Numbered from the stretch's first letter, positions 23,882 through 36,494 are shown. The stretch is DNA of 64,000 nt from Bathynomus jamesi (GCA_023014485.1 JAJOZX010002575.1:538501-602500), one strand, 5' to 3'. Notes: generated from the letters alone by a model not told the origin. Program-made: numbers and translations.

Positions 23882-25163
23882 TAGGGCAGTCAAAAGTTGA
23901 CCGAAAAAATTAAGAAAGTTGACCTTACGAATTGAAAAAATTGACTTATAAAGTTGCCTTTACTTTCAATAATAAAAACGATACTTTAATTACTTATTCT
24001 TGCTCTTCTACATCAGTTGACCGATTGTGGTAAATTATGAAGTATTTGCCGACATTTTCTGGCAAAAAATTGCGATCCTTACTTAATAATTTATTAAGCA
24101 TGGAGAAAGATCTCTCTACAGCGGCAGTTGTTGGTTGACATTGCAAAAGCTGACCATAAACTGTTGGTGAGATTTCAGGTCTACTGAGGTTAATTATTTC
24201 ACAAATACCATTTGGCTTGAGTCTTGTTTCAATGTATTGTTTGACTGAACACATATCTTCGCCAAGGTTGATAGAAGAATGGTTTCATATGCCTCTCTAA
24301 TGGTGCAATCAGATGCTTCCATCCTAGTCACTAAGCTAGCAATCAAACTATAATTCATTTTGATTGACATTAGTTGCTTTGGTAGTTTTTCATTAGCAAC
24401 ACACTCTTTAGCCTTCTGAACAATGATTCCTTCATCTTCAAAATTTTCCACAATTGTCTTCACATTTGGAAAATTGTCTGCATAATAAAAAGCAGCGTTC
24501 AGCCAGCTTGCCCAACGTGTTACAATCGGTTCTGGAGGAGTTCCTATTTCAGCAAACAATTCCTTCCTTCCTTTTGTTTTTAAGAGTAGAAGCCTTGACA
24601 CATGCAATTAAAGTGTCAACATCACTATAAAATGCTCTTATTTGCATCACACAATTATGTAACAGATGCGCAAGACACGTTACATGGAAAAGTCTTGGAA
24701 AAAGTTGCTTGAGTGTCGCTCCAGCTGACACCATGTAACGAGCTGCATCAGACAGAAGTAAACAGAAATTTTCTCTTGGTATCTCGAATTCTTTTACAGT
24801 ATCGTCAATCTTGTGTATGACAGTTCGTGCATTAACATTTCCAAGAAGAACATCGCACCTGATTAAATATGTTTTCTTGGGAACATCAATAGATCCAGCA
24901 AGTATGTTCAAATATTTTGAGCCCCTTACTTCACTTTCATCAACAATTAGGAAATTTTTAGTTATTTTAATTATTTATTCCAAAAAATTGACTTTATTTA
25001 CCTCATTGCTATTTTTTGACCTAACAGGTAAAAGTTGACTTTTGGTTGACCTATTAACTTTGGTAATATACCCCCTACAGGTGTTTTTATTGCATTTTCA
25101 GTCGTTTCAGCGAAAAGTGCCCCATAGGAAACAATTTGACTTTATTGACTTTTGACCGCCCTA
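23882..25163 (-). mobile_element. hAT element nested in the mariner-like transposon
   Basis: The ends TAGGGCAGTCAAAAGTTGAC and (inverted) TAGGGCGGTCAAAAGTCAAT are flanked by a perfect 8-bp duplication GTGATAAC (23874-23881 and 25164-25171). At 1,282 bp it is shorter than an autonomous hAT. The transposase remnant is on the - strand. Confidence 0.93.
23994..24970 (-). pseudogene. hAT transposase lacking its N-terminal zinc finger
   Basis: Read on the - strand: LAGSIDVPKKTYLIRCDVLL, LLLSDAARYMVSAGATLKQL, FHVTCLAHLLHNC (the hAT core CxxH region), GTPPEPIVTRWASWLNAAFYY (RW motif), and near the end CQPTTAAVERSFSMLNKLLS (dimerisation). The BED-type zinc finger and first catalytic region expected upstream are absent. 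Since both termini and the duplication are intact, the loss happened before insertion or by later internal deletion. Two frame changes (near 24560-24600 and 24200-24250) are present. Confidence 0.8.
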
Positions 25164-25289
25164 GTGATAACACTTCTTCTTCAGCATCGAACGCAAAATT
25201 TTGTGAACAGTTTTTTGGGTATGGTCAATCTGTGGGATGCTTGGCGAACTGACATTCTTTGATCGTCTTCGAACATTATGCGAACAGAT

Positions 25290-25502
25290 TCAGTTTTGTT
25301 GTACTGTTCTTGGGCGTCCACTTCTTCCTTCATCATGCACAGATCCAGTCCTTTTGAATTTGTTCACTAATTCACGAACTGCTTTATGTGTCGGTCCAGG
25401 CTTATGAAACCTTCTTGAGAATCGGTCTCTAATTTCACAACATTTCATTCCTCTGATGCGATATGTTACTATCGTAACGCGTTCATGCACATCCATCACC
25501 AA
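25290..25502 (-). pseudogene. mariner-like transposase, N-terminal helix-turn-helix part
   Basis: The frame reads MVMDVHERVTIVTYRIRGMK, then RDRFSRRFHKPGPTHKAVRELVNKF and TGSVHDEGRSGRP. It is the DNA-binding half of the same transposase whose catalytic half lies at 23222-23645. The separation is due mostly to the hAT inserted at 23882. Confidence 0.8.
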
Positions 25503-26003
25503 TGATATGGATCTGAAAAAATTAATTAAAAATTTAAAAATAATTAAAATAGAAATCTAATGCATGTATTTGTCTAGAAAGGTGCATGCAATCATATCAT
25601 TAAAACATTCATTTGAAATTCAGCCTATTTTAACAAAAGAGATAGGGACTTTTGGGACACCCTGTATTAGGGTGTGACCGTTGCCCTCCAAAAATAAAAA
25701 AATGGTCCTACAATGCTGTTCAAAGTTTTAGTGTTGTGTATTTATCTAGGAAAACACCCCTGTAAATTTTCTTGGAGATCGGTGCATGTTTGAGCTAGCA
25801 CCGTCGTACCAGCAAGTATTGCTATTTCAGCTTATGAACTTCATAAATAAGTGTGAAAATAGCACATTTTATCAGATTTTCATTTCCGGGTCTGGAACGC
25901 TGACCCACAAATTTTCCACGTATTATTTTATTGCATTTAATTTTAATGATGCTCTTTTCTTTCCCTTGACAGTGATTTGATGTTGTGAATAGAGAATTTA
26001 ATC

Positions 26004-28707
26004 ATGGATACACGGCAAGATGATGAGTATGTCAGAATGTTATTGGGCATCGTACCCCGAGAAGAAGAAAAGGAAATAAAGGGCTGCAAACTGCCAACTA
26101 ATAGGCAGGTCTTACTATGTCTGTTAGCAAACCTTCGGGATATGCATTGGGACCAGGCTTTACCTGCCACCATTGACAATGTGCTTTTGCATTGCCAGAA
26201 GGCGAATGTCCCGACCATTACAGGCAGGAACAATATTGGCCGAGTGATTAAAACTTACTATGACAAAGACTACATGATGCTTATGAAAAAGAATGAGGAT
26301 AGAAGACGGGCTGATGATCCTGGAATTATGAAGTTTAAATCAGAATTGAGCCTGACGATGAAATTTTATAAGAACACAGTGTTGAAAGACATGGCGGCTG
26401 CGAAAAAGGGGAAAACTCAGGCCGAACAAGATGCCATCGATACTGACATACTCTTTATGAAAAGCATGCTAAGTGACAGAGTAGCTACCTACTCTGGGGT
26501 AAACAAAGTACTCACAGAAAAGGTTCAGAAGCGACAGAAAAGGCAGATGCGAGAAGAGAAGCCACAAGAGAGAGAGCAATGTGATCATGCTGAGAATGTA
26601 CAGGCTGATATTGATTCACCAATTAGCTCTGATGAGGACGATGACATTGATGAGGCCAGCACTGCTGAACCAAAGAGAAAACATCGGAGAAGAGTGAAAG
26701 AGGGAGTTTCAATTTTTGTGCCCATGATATTCTGAAGTCGGCAGAACTTGTTTCATGCAGTGTTCGAAACAACATCTCGCCGACCCAGCTGAGTGCAATT
26801 GTGTACTCCCTTGTATCTGCATGTGGTGGAGATACATCAAAGCTGAGTCTAAATGCAAGGACGGCCCACTGATACTGAGCTTCCATCGTGTCAGAAATAA
26901 GTTTAAAAATCATGGATGAATGGCAACCATCAGACAAAGTACTGGTGCACTGGGATGGTAAACTTATGGACACGCTGGATTCCAAAGGCACTGATGACCG
27001 CCTGCCCATTCTTGTGTCTGGTGTCAATGGCACAAAGCTTCTTGGAGTCCCACCTCTTCCGCATTTGACTCAAAAAGCTGGCCTGGTTCAAGGAGACTTG
27101 ATATCAACAGCAACCAAACAACTTCTGGTCGATTGGGAGTGTGAACAGAATGTCGTTGGTATGGTTTTCGACACAACTTCATCCAATACAGGTAAACCTA
27201 TTTCAAACATCAGCGTGAATTTATCACGACATTAATACCAAAATACAGTGAATGATTTAACAGAAATCTGCAAAAAGCACGTGCCTGAAATGGTGGCCTT
27301 AAACTACAATTACATATTTTTTCAGGACAAAAAACAGCTGCTTGCGTCTCCCTCCAAAAGGAATTAGAGCGTGCCGTATTCTGGTGCGCCTGTCGCAGGC
27401 ATGTGGGCGAAGTCATCCTAGGTGTTTGCTGGGATTGCTTGAAAGTGGAGGGCTCTTCAAGTCCAAACATAATGGTTTTCCAGTGGTGAGTCATAAGCTT
27501 TACAAAATAACAAGGAATATTATTATCTAATGAACAAATTAAGTGGACTTTCTTTTATTAGACTTATAAGATATACTAACACCAAGCAAATGATCGATCA
27601 TATCAATCTTAATACCCCTAAAACATATTATAGATTAGTACGAAATACAATAATCCCAATAATTGCATTTCTAGGTTCAAGAACCATTTCTCTCAACTGG
27701 CGTACAGTGAAAAAAAGAAATACTACTACCCCGCAATGCCTGGAGTGTTTGAGGAGCGCCAGCAGGAGATGGCTGACTTCTTCCGTGAATCTCTAGCCCA
27801 ACCATTTACACGTGGCGACTACAAGGAGCTGGTAGAGCTTTGTCTGCTGCTTGTAACTAAAGGATCCGAGCCAGTGAACTTCACAATGGTCTACCCCGGC
27901 GCACTTCACAAAGTAAGGTGGATGGCTAAACTGCTCTATACCCTCAAGATTGTTCTTTTGTCAGGCCAGATCAAAGAGCAGTTTCCCAAAGCCGAGGTTG
28001 TGACTAAAAGTCAAATCAGCAAGTTAGAACGGTTTGCTGTGTTCACAGTCGCTGTTTATGTCCCATGGTGGATTGTTTGCCCCGTTCCAGCAAGTGCGCC
28101 ACTGAATGACTTGAATTTGGTCGAAACCTTGGCTGAATTTGCCCCATATGACGCCACAATAGTTGACAAAGCACGTGTGGCACTCTGTAGACACACTTGG
28201 TACCTAACTGAGGAGTTGGCCCCACTGGCTTTGTTCTCGTCCCAAGTACAAGAAAGGACAAAAGAGATGAGGAAGGCCCTTCTTTGCCATGAAGGCACTG
28301 AAGTTACTAAGAGAGTGGGGCTCAATCATGGGGGCTATGGAAAGCCATATCTTCCCCCTGTCCCAGAAAGTGGCACTGCCCTGGTGGACCTAATTGGGCC
28401 TGACTCAAGCCGGTTCTTCACCATTTTAGGCATGCCCTATCAGTTTCTCTACAGTCCAGCCAGTGAATGGGCGGATCATGACGACTACCTGAACATGAAA
28501 CGGGTTGTGGACAAGCTTCAGGTCGTCAATGAGGCTGCAGAGCGTGGTGTAAAACTTTGCCATGACTTTCTTAATGTTGCCAGGGATGAGGAGCGCTTTC
28601 AAGAAGTCCTTCAAGTAGTTGAAAATGACAGACTCCGCGTTCCTAATCAGCGCAAACGATCATCTGTTTCCGAACAGAAATCATGGTTTCTTGCTCTAGA
28701 GAAATAA
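26004..28707 (+). CDS. Transposase of element B, three exons (few indels)
   Basis: Exons: 26004-27191, 27326-27485 and 27675-28707, with GT/AG borders (ACAG|GTAAAC..TTTCAG|GACAAA; CAGTG|GTGAGT..TTTCTAG|GTTCAAG) that keep the frame (SSNT-GQKTAAC, FQ-WFKNHF). The N-terminal region (residues 30-80) has LPTNRQVLLCLLANL and CQKANVPTI. A Lys/Glu-rich, acidic linker (residues 175-225) follows. Then come LVHWDGKL (first acidic block), VFDTTSSNTG, CRRHVGEV, GALHKVRWMAK, and at the C terminus VVNEAAERGVKL. I infer an RNase-H-type (DDE) transposase with the HWD/DTT aspartates and the AERG glutamate. Breaks occur at about 26725 (shift) and two TGA codons near 26870. Exon 3 is fully open. Confidence 0.78.
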
Positions 28708-28791
28708 TACCTTGTGAATATATGATAAAACCCCTTAATGTACCAGGAGAGAATAAGAATGATTAGCTTTTTTGTGTTAGTGATAACAGCT

Positions 28792-29252
28792 TGTTGGTTT
28801 ACGTCGTCGTCGTCGGCCTAGGCAAGCTACGGCTTGGGACCGTAGCGCATCTATCCGGTATAGGTTAACCTGGATGATGTAGCCATAAGCACTGCCGCTG
28901 GTTAAGTGCCAACCAGTGATTATCTCACTAGCCGTATTGAGTCCGTTAGGGAAACTGCGACAGTACCAAAGGTGGAAAATATAACCCTTGGATTTCTATT
29001 CTTTATTTGCAAAATGGACTGGTATTAGATTAAAATAATTATTTGAATATAAATAATTAACTGACAATTGTGATATATAATTAATTATGTTTACATACAA
29101 TAAAATAATATAGTATACATAAAATTAGTATTAATGTGGTTCACAATTGAATTATAATGGGGTAACTAATTTAAAATGAATTTATACTATTCCGAAATTC
29201 AAGACGGTAAAATTAACATTTATCTTTAAACTAAAATAGAGTATTCACTACA
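28792..29252 (-). repeat. 3' LTR of the Gypsy element
   Basis: A 461-bp direct repeat of 33280-33741. Because the element reads leftwards, this is its 3' LTR. A purine-rich tract lies just inside it (on the - strand GGTGGGGGAGTG), the probable polypurine primer site. Confidence 0.92.
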
Positions 29253-29275
29253 CACTCCCCCACCAGAGAGGAAGT

Positions 29276-32200
29276 TCAAAGAGTTCCGAACGACACAGAT
29301 TTTCCCTGGACCTTTTTGGTAGCTACATGTACCTCGCTTAAGGTTGATTCCAAAAACGCAGGCTTAAGACGATCGATAGAAACCTTGTCGACCTTGGAAC
29401 CGCGCTGGATGAGAAATGATTTGCGCGTACGTCGGAGAACTTCATAGGGCCCGTCATATGGACATTGGAGAGGCCGTTTTGGGAGAGGTACACGAACGAA
29501 AACGTGGGTGCAAGATTGGAGGGCTGGGGAAACAAAGATGTTCTGTTGGCTAGTCAATCGAGGGGGAACAGGCTGAAGGGACTGCATGTGAGAGGAAAGT
29601 GTTTGAGCGAATTCCGTAGGATCACATGACTTATCCCCTGCAGTGAAGTAGCCACCTGGTAGCCGCAGTGTTGTTCCATAGACTAGTTCAGCCGCTGTAG
29701 TCTTCAGATCACTCTTAAATGCAGAGCGAATACCAAGCAACACGAGTGGAAGCTTATCCATCCAATGGGAGTCTTCGTGACACATAAGGGATGACTTCAG
29801 CTGGCGATGGAAGCGTTCGACGAGGCCGTTAGCTTGCGGATGATACGCACAGGTATGCGCATGTACTGTACCCAACAAGCTGGTAAACTTCTTCCAAAGC
29901 GAAGACTCAAATTGGCGACCTTGGTCAGTGATGACTTTTGTCGGCAATCCAAATCTTGATACCCATCCATGAAGAAAGGCTCTTGCAACAGTGTCCGCTT
30001 GGATATCAGGAAGTGGGATGGCTTCAGGCCATCTGGAAAAGCGGTCGAGACAGGTGAGCAGATAACGTTGGCCTTGAATCACTGGAAGAGGGCCAACAAT
30101 GTCTACATGAATTACCTCAAATCGCTGGGATGGGGGCGGAAATGCGTCAAAGGGGGACCTGGTGTGCCTTTGGACTTTGGCACGCTGGCAGGCAAGGCAC
30201 GTTTTGGTCCAATGTTTGACATCCTTCCGCATCGAGGGCCAAACAAAGCGAGAGGTAACCAGGTGTTGCGAAGCACGGATACCAGGATGGGAGGGCTTAT
30301 GAAGATCCGTGAAGACTGCTTGTCTGTGACATGGAGGGACATAAGGGCGAATAGCAGCTGTTGATACGTCGCAATAGAGGGGCACAGACAATCCTGGCAT
30401 ACTCATTTTCTTGAGGGAAAGTGAGTGAGGGAGTCTTCTCTGAGCAGGTCTTGTAGTTCCGTATCCTTATCTTGATCCTGTGCAATAGCATTCCACAGTG
30501 TAGAGCTGAGGGTAACAGAAGTAATCTCTATTCTTGAAAGTGCATCCGCTGGAGTGTTCAAGACACCTTTGATGTGGCGATATCTGTGGTAAATTGCGAG
30601 ATATAATCGAGTTGCCTGATGACTCTGGGAGAGTGGTTACAGCTGTTTTTATTGAAGACAGTGACCAAAGGTTTGTGGTCGGTAAAAACACAAACTCTCG
30701 GCCTTCAAGGAAATGTTGAAAATGCTTCACGTTTAAGTAAATAGCAAGAAGTTCACGTCCGAAAGCACTATAACGCGTTTGGGCTGGCTGCAGCTTTTTC
30801 GAGTAAAACGCGATGGGTGCTTGTTGACCGTTAATGGTTTGTTCCAAACACCCCACCGATCGCAACATCTGATGCATCGACCGTCAGAGTTAGGGGGGCA
30901 TTACTGATAGGAAATGACAGAGACAATGCACTATTGATAGCATTTTTGGCATTGTCGAACGCCTGTAAACTATCGCTACACCATACCAATTTCGTTACTT
31001 GCGTTTGTGTGTGATCATAGCGTGTAGAGGAGCAAGAACACTGGCACAGTTTTTAATGAACTTGTGGTAATAATTTACCAAACCTAGAAACCGACGTAAC
31101 TCACGCTGATTATTTGGCATAGGGTAATTTTTTATCACTTCACACTTGTCCTGAAGGGGGTAATTCCGTGCTGCGAATCGTGTGACCAAGAAATTCCAAG
31201 GTTGGCTGTGCAAACACACACTTAGATGCATTAATGTAACACCGTATTGTTCTAAGCGTTTGAAAGAGGAGTGAAAGATGTTCCTTATGTTCCTCTTCCG
31301 TTGAGCTGGCCACAAGCAAATCATCGATGTAGGCATAAACAAAGTCTAAGCCTCTGGTGACCTCATCTATAAACCTCTGAAAGGTTTGCGCAGCATTCCG
31401 TAGCCGAACGGCATCTTCACAAATTCGAATAACCCAAATGGTGTACAAACTGGCAGTCTTAGGAATATCCGAAGGCTCTACGGGAATGTGGTGGAAAGCC
31501 TTAACGAGATCTATTTTACTGAAGATAGATTTGCCGTGGAGAAGAGAAGTAAAGTCTTGGACATTTGGTACCGGATATCGGTCCGGGATGGTTGTCGATT
31601 TAAAACCGGTAATCCCCACATGGTCCTCCAGTCTCCTGACTTCTTCTGGACCAGGTGTAGGGGAGAGACCAACTGCTTTTGGAAGGTCTTATTATACCAA
31701 GATCTATCATAAGCTGGAATTCCGATTTGGCAGCTTTCAGTTTGTCCGGGGCAAGACGTCTGGTTTTGCAAACACAGGGGGACCTTTGTTGTAATGTGAT
31801 GGTATGGTGTCTTAATGGTATCACCCTCTGCATCGGTTGAAGAATTCTGGATATCGCTGGAAAAGGCACTGGTACATGGAATTAGGGGAACGAGGGAAAG
31901 TGCAGAGTTCGAGGCGTCCGGAAGGGCAACCTGTTTGGCAAGAACAGAAAGCAGTGTGGCCTGGTCGCATAAGCGTCGCTTGTCAAGATCCACCAGGAGT
32001 TTGAAATGCTGGAGGAAGTCAGCGCCGATTATGGGATGCCGCACTTGAGCACAGATGAAAATCCACTTGAAGGATCGGTGAAGGCCCAAGTTTAGTTCAC
32101 GCGACTGAGTACCGTACGTGGGTATGCGTGAACCGTTAGCAGCGTATAGAGGCGGAGATTTCCGAGTGCTTATGACCAGATTTTTGAGGGAATACACTGA

Positions 32201-32983
32201 CTGACGCTCCGGTATCGACCAAGAAATTGACACCAGAGTTCCTGTCCTTTATGAATAACAGGTTGGCAGTGCGAGTACTAGACGCCATTAGGACTCGCTG
32301 CTGGGGTTTTCCGACGAAATTGCAAGGGGAGATGCACTTCCTAGCCTTTTCCAAATTTAGCGTGGTAGAAGCAGATCTTCCCGGAACTCGAACGATGCCT
32401 CTTCGTAATCTTGACCGACAATGGCTTCTTTGCCGTTGATTTTGTAGAGAGAACAAACGTGGTTGAGTTGTTGACTTAACTCTTTCACTTTCAACTCCAT
32501 TCCGATTGTGTGTTCACGTTGTTGACCGGAGCTGTGTCAATCTCCACTACTTTGTCGCAGTTTCTGCTAGTTTATCAAGGAGTAGCAGGATCCATAGTGG
32601 CCAAGAACACGCTGAGCTGATGGAGGAAGTTTCTGCAAGAACAACTGTCTAAAGATGTCCTTATCGAAGGTTTGTGCGCGTTCGCCTAGAGCGCACTGCA
32701 TAGCCCTCAGCATTTGAGTGGGCTTACGGTCTCCAAGTTCTTCTTTTGAGATTAACTGATGTAGTTCCTCACGCTCGGAGACAGTGGTGCGGAAATGGAT
32801 GGCAGACTTCAGATCGTTGTATGGGTCCTCCACTCGTGGAAGTAGACACGAGACGTCACGGACTTCAGAGATGATGCTCGCTGGTAGAGAGGGACAAACA
32901 TGATCGTATTTCGTCCTGCTAGTGGTTGATCCTTCCCAAGTTGAATTGTGATTCCACTTGGTGGAACCAAATAAATGGATCAC
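29276..32983 (-). pseudogene. Gypsy Gag-Pol, fragmented
   Basis: Gag (32983-32567) has LPRVEDPYNDLKSAIHFR, SKEELGDRKPTQMLRAM and FLQKLPPSAQRVL. Protease (about 32456-32150) has FLVDTGASVSVFP. RT (about 31760-31140) has LHLVQKKSGDWR, KIDLVKAFHHIPV, YAYIDDLLVAS and LEFLGH. RNase H (30877-30467) has PIAFYSKKLQPAQTRYSAFGREL. Integrase (30406-29276) keeps the H..H..C..C finger (HPGIRASQHL, CLACQRAK), HVDIVGPLPV, VITDQGRQFE and CAYHPQANGLVERFHRQ, so all DDE residues are present. At least five frame changes break it, although the LTRs are almost identical. Confidence 0.88.
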
Positions 32984-33079
32984 CCGGCCAGAAGACGGGG
33001 AGCTTTACGCTCAAGTGGGAGATGGCACCAGCGTCGTCAGGCATCTTCTCCTATGCTTGCTGACGTACAAGCAAGACGA

Positions 33080-33255
33080 CAAGTTACCAACGAAGGAGTG
33101 GAGGTTGAGACGAGCGCAGGCACAGAGCGCACGGGCAGGGGTGAGGGGCAGAGGGCACGAGCGACGTTACAGTCTGGTCCTAGTCGCTCGGGTGAAGGGG
33201 GTGATGGGCACGAACGACGTTACAGTCTAGTCCTAGTCGTTCGGGTAAAAGGGGG
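33080..33255. repeat. Tandem about 60-70-bp repeat in the Gypsy leader
   Basis: The block ACGTTACAGTCTGGTCCTAG..CGGGTGAA recurs directly (near 33163 and 33218) with the neighbouring GGGCACGA..CGACG text. It lies between the primer site and Gag, so it is probably leader sequence rather than coding. Confidence 0.6.
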
Positions 33256-33263
33256 GAATCCAA

Positions 33264-33277
33264 CTCCGGAGTCACCA
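33264..33277 (-). promoter_or_regulatory. Primer binding site (tRNA-primed)
   Basis: Directly inside the 5' LTR, the - strand reads TGGTGACTCCGGAG, complementary to a tRNA 3' end terminating CTCCGGAGTCACCA. Position and the terminal TGG fit a Gypsy primer site. Which tRNA it matches was not determined. Confidence 0.72.
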
Positions 33278-33279
33278 AT

Positions 33280-33741
33280 TGTTGGTTTACGTCGTCGTTG
33301 GGCCTAGGCAAGCTACGGCTTGGGACCGTAGCGCATCTATCCGGTATAGGTTAACCTGGATGATGTAGCCATAAGCACTGCCGCTGGTTAAGTGCCAACC
33401 AGTGATTATCTCACTAGCCGTATTGAGTCCGTTAGGCGAAACTGCGACAGTACCAAAGGTGGAAAATATAACCCTTGGATTTCTATTCTTTATTTGCAAA
33501 ATGGACATGGTATTAGATTAAAATAATTATTTGAATATAAATAATTAACTGACAATTGTGATATATAATTAATTATGTTTACATACAATAAAATAATATA
33601 GTATACATAAAATTAGTATTAATGTGGTTCACAATTGAATTATAATGGGGTAACTAATTTAAAATGAATTTATACTATTCCGAAATTCAAGACGGTAAAA
33701 TTAACATTTATCTTTAAACTAAAATAAGAGTATTCACTACA
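33280..33741 (-). repeat. 5' LTR of the Gypsy element
   Basis: A 462-bp copy of 28792-29252, with differences at TCGTCGTCGG/TCGTTGGG, TAGGGAAA/TAGGCGAAA, GACTGG/GACATGG and AATAGAG/AATAAGAG. Almost all are single-base gains or losses. Confidence 0.92.
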
Positions 33742-33978
33742 AGCTTTTAATTAAGACAGGCAAATGATTTGTGTTAATATCCCTTATGATGGTTGTGTAA
33801 TCTCATATATAGGCGCGTATGCTGTATAAGCAAAATCGCTATTTTTCAAATTGCTGGTGCTCACTCGAATATGCATGAATCTTCAAACTATTGCACGTGG
33901 GTATTTTGTATGTCAATATGCAACACCAAAATCTTGAACAGCATTGTAGGACAAAGTTGGGGCAACTGTCACACCCTA

Positions 33979-34445
33979 CCCTGTATATCGCCAAGATTTT
34001 TTTATACGTCTCAAGTTTTATCTCCAATTAAATCAAATGTTAATATTTGGAAGAAACTAGTTTGCGTTGAGCATTAACAAACTTCTGACAATATAATATC
34101 ATTCATGACCCATAGGGCGCCATTCTTTCTGATAGGGACGCCAAAATAGGTACCTAGAGACAAAAGGGGGAAATCCCCCTCTTAAATCCGCTACTACCTG
34201 TAACAACTAAAGAAAACCAGTATGTAGACTGAAACTTCTGCTAATAATAAATTTAGACAGGAATTCATTATAGTTTTCAGTCCCATTTAAGATAACTGAA
34301 CTGTAGTTAGACATAGAAACTGCAGTAAGGTATGTACCATTAGTCAATATGCATTGGGCCGTGAGGTAGGTGTGTCCCAGTGGATTCCAACTTTTGTAAG
34401 TGACTGTACAACAGGTGTCAAAGTTGTTGCGCAGGGATGGGGCGA
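33979..34445. other. Spacer between elements B and C, no gene seen
   Basis: AT-rich sequence without a convincing frame. The 83-codon frame at 34207-34458 (-) has no domain and runs into element C, so it is discounted. Confidence 0.45.
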
Positions 34446-36494
34446 TAGGGCGTACCATTTTTGGGTCATTTTCAAAAAGTCAAGGTCCAGGAGTCTAATG
34501 TTGTGCCAAATGATGTCCTAAACACGAATTTAACAAGCATTTTCTAATCCAACAAATTTTGAATCCCCCCCATCCCCCTTGAAATTTTGCCCATCCCCTT
34601 TTCCTAAAAAACCCATATATCTAAAAAACTATCAACTTTATCGAAAAATGTTATAGAATAAAAATGATTTAGAATCAAACGTTCTATTAGAAACGTTCAT
34701 TAAGATAGAAATTTACGTAATTTTGAAAATTTTCATTTTCTTTTGTCCAAGAGCACCTTATTGTATTAATATAAAATAAGGTGCTTAAGTTACATTATTG
34801 AGTATATTGTGAGTATAATCCAAATTTAAAAATCCTTTTTTACATTGAATTTTAATAAACAAGCATTGTTTTTACTCTTATTGTTTCTTTTCAGACTGCT
34901 TTATTTGAAAAATAAATAAAAAATGAGTCAAACAGCTACAAAACAGCATGACTTTATTCTTGGTCGCTTGCAGGCTGATATTATGAGTTCATCTAAAATT
35001 GTTTTACCATCCAATAAAGATGTTCTAAGCCATTTTATTTATTTACGGAGAATGCAGTATAAGGGTCCAAAAGTTACAAAAGATTCTACTGTTAATGAAG
35101 TTCTACAGAAGCTACTAATAATATGGCAAAAAGCATGCATTCCTACTATAGATATTAGTAAAAACCCTAAAGGCAGGAAGATGCTGTTAAATGTAGAAGA
35201 AATGCATAATAATTTAATCAAGCACAAAAAAAGAGCAAGCTTTGAAAATGAATTCTCTAATTTCATGAAAATTATGGATTCCCTTTTTGACATCTCTTCT
35301 CAAAATGCCGTTGAATTAATCCAAAAAGACCGCATGAGAACTGAGCCTCAGAAAGCATATGATATTTCATTCTTAGAAGATCAAAGAACAAAACGAGAAA
35401 CATGTTTAGGTTTGCTAGATGCAGATTATGCATCAAAAGTACAGCGCAAGTACATTAGATTAGAGAAAGAGAAGAAACGCAAAGAGAAACATAAATCAGT
35501 GAAGCAAGTGAGTGCTACAGCCAGAACATCAGAGACCCTTCTTTCTAGCACGACCAGTTCTGAGACAGACAGCTATGAAGAGTTTCCGACAGAACCTACA
35601 GCAGGACCTTCAAATGCTTCCAGCCCCAAAATATTCTTGCCTCGCCATTGGTTTCCTCCACTGCAGACAGACTTAATTCTCTATTGGACAACGGACTGTT
35701 TTTGCTGCTGCAGTAGCCATTAGGTGTGGCAAGGATATTGAAAAACTGTCTCTCTCCAGGACCACATCTGCAAGAGCCGCTCGAAAGACAAGAAAACGAA
35801 AATATGAAACTTGCATCAAGGATTTTACTCCTCCTGATCACTGCCTAGTACATTGGGATAGCAAGCTGCTTACTAAATCATGTTCAGAACAAGAAGACCG
35901 CCTTGCAATACTTGTTACTGGATACCCAAATGTAGAAAAACTTTTATCAGTTTCTATAATAAATGATTCCACTGGATTGTCTCAAGCCACTTCTGTATTT
36001 CAAAGTATTGAAAAATGGAATTGAAGCAAAATGTCTTTGGAGTATCATTTGATACCACTGCATCCAATTCAGGATGGATGAAAGGTTCCTGTAAGTTACT
36101 TGAAGAACTTTTGCAAAAGAAATTGATTTGGTTAGCATGCCGCCATCATGTGGCTGAAAGAGTTTTGTGTGCTGTGTATGAAACCATTTTTGGCCCAAGT
36201 AAATCTCCTGAGTTTGAGTTATTCAAAGAATTTCGCGAGTCTAAATGGAAGAAAATGGCGCTAGGACGGTTTGCCTACGGACAATTTGCCTACGGACAGT
36301 TTGCCTACGGACAGTTTGCCTACGGACAGTTTGCCTACTGGACAGTTTGCCTACTGGACATTATGCCTATGGACACCATGCCTATGTGGTATATTTATCC
36401 TTACCTTATTTAACTTATTTAACTTATTTAACTTCAGATTCATGCAAAAGAATTAATTCAAAATTAAAATGTGTTGTTGCCCTTAATAGCATAA

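Larger units (their letters stand above)
23045..25664 (-). mobile_element. mariner-like transposon split by a hAT element
   Basis: The inverted ends (CAAGGTGTCCCAAAAGTCCC at the left; the inverse of GGGACTTTTGGGACACCCTG at the right) pair for about 45 bp and are flanked by TA (23043-23044 and 25665-25666). Transposase text lies on the - strand on both sides of a hAT insertion (23882-25163). Without the insertion the element is about 1.3 kb. Confidence 0.88.
28792..33741 (-). mobile_element. Gypsy (Ty3-type) LTR retrotransposon inside element B
   Basis: Two direct LTRs (28792-29252 and 33280-33741) start TGTTGG and end CTACA. A 4-bp AGCT duplication flanks the element (28788-28791 and 33742-33745). 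Coding order on the - strand is gag, protease, RT, RNase H, integrase, with integrase last, as in Gypsy/Ty3 elements. No envelope-like gene is visible. The LTRs differ at only about four places, so the insertion is young. Confidence 0.92.
25670..33976 (+). mobile_element. Transposon B of a TA-target, GGGTG-ended group (split by Gypsy)
   Basis: The left terminus GGGTGTGACCGTTGCC and the inverted right terminus GGGTGTGACAGTTGCC pair. The similarity continues inside (TCCTACAATGCTGTTCAA on both arms, then TGTTG..TATT) for over 100 bp. TA lies on both sides (25668-25669 and 33977-33978). The gene (26004-28707) is on +. A Gypsy element (28792-33741) lies just after the gene. Without it B is about 3.35 kb. 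Elements C (34448-38869) and D (61262-63820) share the termini, target and protein. Confidence 0.82.

Noticed and set aside
33100..33250. Possible coding region on + over the Gypsy leader
   Set aside because: The frames at 32958-33307 overlap the primer site and LTR edge and consist of the tandem leader repeat.
36255..36350. CRISPR-like short direct repeats (15-bp units)
   Set aside because: Units are tandem with no spacers, mirrored on the other arm, and in an animal genome; this is a foldback arm.
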